From Paraburkholderia fungorum (GTDB lineage Bacteria > Pseudomonadota > Gammaproteobacteria > Burkholderiales > Burkholderiaceae), in the NCBI RefSeq assembly GCF_900099835.1, contig NZ_FNKP01000002.1:1674001-1738000 (forward strand): a DNA stretch of 64,000 bases. Reading direction: 5' to 3'. Within the stretch, counting starts at the first letter, position 1. Every line of letters starts with the position of its first letter. The position numbers and the translations under genes were made by a program. The notes below the pieces were generated by a model that searched no databases, had not been told where the DNA came from, and saw nothing but the letters and a program-made list of their open reading frames with translations. Shown here in pieces: positions 63,231 to 64,000 of this stretch.

Positions 63231-63890
63231 TCAACCGCGCGACAAAGCACCCAGCGCGCGTTCCAGCGCTTCGTGGCCGAGCGCCACGCCGTCGGCGTTG
63301 ATGGTGTGGCCGATGCCGGGCAACGCGTACGCGTCGATCGTGTAGCCGGCCTGGCTAAAGGCGTCGGCGGCGTCTTCGAGTTCCTTGACGGGGATTACTT
63401 CGTCGTCCTCGCCGTGGATCAGCGTGAGCGGCGTACCGTTCTGCGCGGTGATCGGCGAAGCGAGCCGCCCCGAATACGCGACGACGCCCGCCGCGCCTTC
63501 CGCGCTGGTCGCGACGTGGTGCATCGCCATGATCGAGCCTTGCGAGAAGCCGACCAGCGCGAGGCGGCCGAACGGCACCTGCCAGTGCGCGAGTTCGGCT
63601 TCGAGCATGCCGCGCAGCGCCGGATAGGCAGCGGCCACGCGTGCCTCGCGATTGCCGGGCGTGACGTCGCGCAGGCTGAACCATTGACGGCCGCCGAAGC
63701 CGCCGTCGAACGGATCGGTGCCGTCGAGCGACGTGAACGCCACGTCGGGCAGGCTCTCGCTCCAGATGTCCGCGAGCGGCATCAGATCGCGCGCATTGCT
63801 GCCGACGCCGTGCATCAGCACGACGAGGCCCCTGGCCGGCGCGGCGGCGGGTGCGCGCCGCCAGCCATGTTCGAATTGCTCCCAGGCCAT
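63231..63890 (-). CDS. Alpha/beta hydrolase, phospholipase/carboxylesterase (YpfH-like)
   Basis: A 219-residue serine hydrolase. The N-terminal GLVVLMHGVGSNARDLMPLAD, the nucleophile motif GFSQGS (Ser near 115), Asp in IHGEDDEVIPVKE and His in GIGHTINADG form the triad. It resembles the phospholipase/carboxylesterase family including E. coli YpfH. It has no signal peptide and is cytoplasmic. The ATG at 63890 follows AAAGGAAAC. It lies 188 bases upstream of the MreB paralogue on the same strand; no functional link is evident. The remaining 110 bases of the window to the right hold no gene that I can see. Confidence 0.92.
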   Translation of the reverse strand: MAWEQFEHGWRRAPAAAPARGLVVLMHGVGSNARDLMPLADIWSESLPDVAFTSLDGTDPFDGGFGGRQWFSLRDVTPGNREARVAAAYPALRGMLEAELAHWQVPFGRLALVGFSQGSIMAMHHVATSAEGAAGVVAYSGRLASPITAQNGTPLTLIHGEDDEVIPVKELEDAADAFSQAGYTIDAYALPGIGHTINADGVALGHEALERALGALSRG

Positions 63891-64000
63891 AACTGTTTCC
63901 TTTCTATCGCTTACTTCTGTTGATGAATGATTCGTTGCGCGCCCACGCGCGGCGTTCTGCGTTCTGCGCCTTGCGTGTCGGGTTTCGCATTTCGCGTATC

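Noticed and set aside
1..64000. Search by eye for tRNA, rRNA, insertion sequences, integrases and attachment sites
   Set aside because: No tRNA-like cloverleaf, rRNA sequence, transposase or integrase protein, or flanking direct repeats were found.

Overview
The window looks like chromosomal DNA from a GC-rich member of the Burkholderiaceae, most likely Paraburkholderia or a close relative. This is inferred from protein flavour, codon use and gene content (HAE1 RND pump, MreB paralogue, YDG-repeat TpsA, citrate synthase); no rRNA or tRNA gene is present to fix the species. I see no insertion sequence, phage, integrase or CRISPR array. Almost all of the sequence is intact single-copy genes. 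The main exception is a gene-poor, AT-richer stretch at 7981-9299.

Layout. (1) 1-7980, minus strand: a tripartite RND efflux operon (adaptor, pump, outer membrane channel cut by the window edge), a stand-alone receiver protein, and a FixJ-type response regulator translationally coupled to a PAS histidine kinase. (2) 9300-17766, minus strand: a YbiO-like mechanosensitive channel, an AspT-like antiporter, a long Orn/Lys/Arg decarboxylase and an AI-2E-family permease, which together look like an acid or envelope stress module. (3) 18124-23630: a small lipoprotein, PqiA/PqiB, a DUF3313 lipoprotein and a TetR regulator. (4) 23777-28725: a large GGDEF/EAL protein and an unknown membrane protein. 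(5) 29055-41561: a second kinase/FixJ pair whose kinase has a periplasmic binding-protein-like sensor. It is followed by a formylglycine-generating enzyme, a sulfatase, a BASS transporter and DUF202, then an outer membrane barrel, a DUF4239 membrane protein, another stand-alone receiver, a DUF2252 protein and an ionotropic-receptor-like channel. (6) 41950-53291: a TpsA/TpsB two-partner secretion pair whose 3188-residue exoprotein carries about 29 YDG-type repeats. (7) 53288-63890: a LysR regulator with aldo/keto reductase and SRPBCC genes, a glycogen-debranching-type enzyme, citrate synthase, a small conserved protein, two alpha/beta hydrolases and a solitary MreB paralogue.

The most interesting result is two families of repeated intergenic elements that suggest two separate FixJ-type regulons. 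Family one (5513-5533, 6007-6034, 16539-16559, 17917-17937) lies upstream of the RND operon, the decarboxylase operon and the AI-2E permease, and next to the first stand-alone receiver. Family two is a 41-base element with a TTGCCCC-N2-GGGGCAA dyad, a third TTGCCC half-site and a -10-like block (31688-31728, 37234-37274, 38330-38370). It lies upstream of the sulfatase-maturation operon, the outer membrane barrel and the second stand-alone receiver, each copy oriented toward its gene. Each proposed regulon contains one kinase/FixJ pair and one receiver-only protein that could act as a phosphate sink. Which regulator binds which element is inference; the repeated elements are visible in the sequence.
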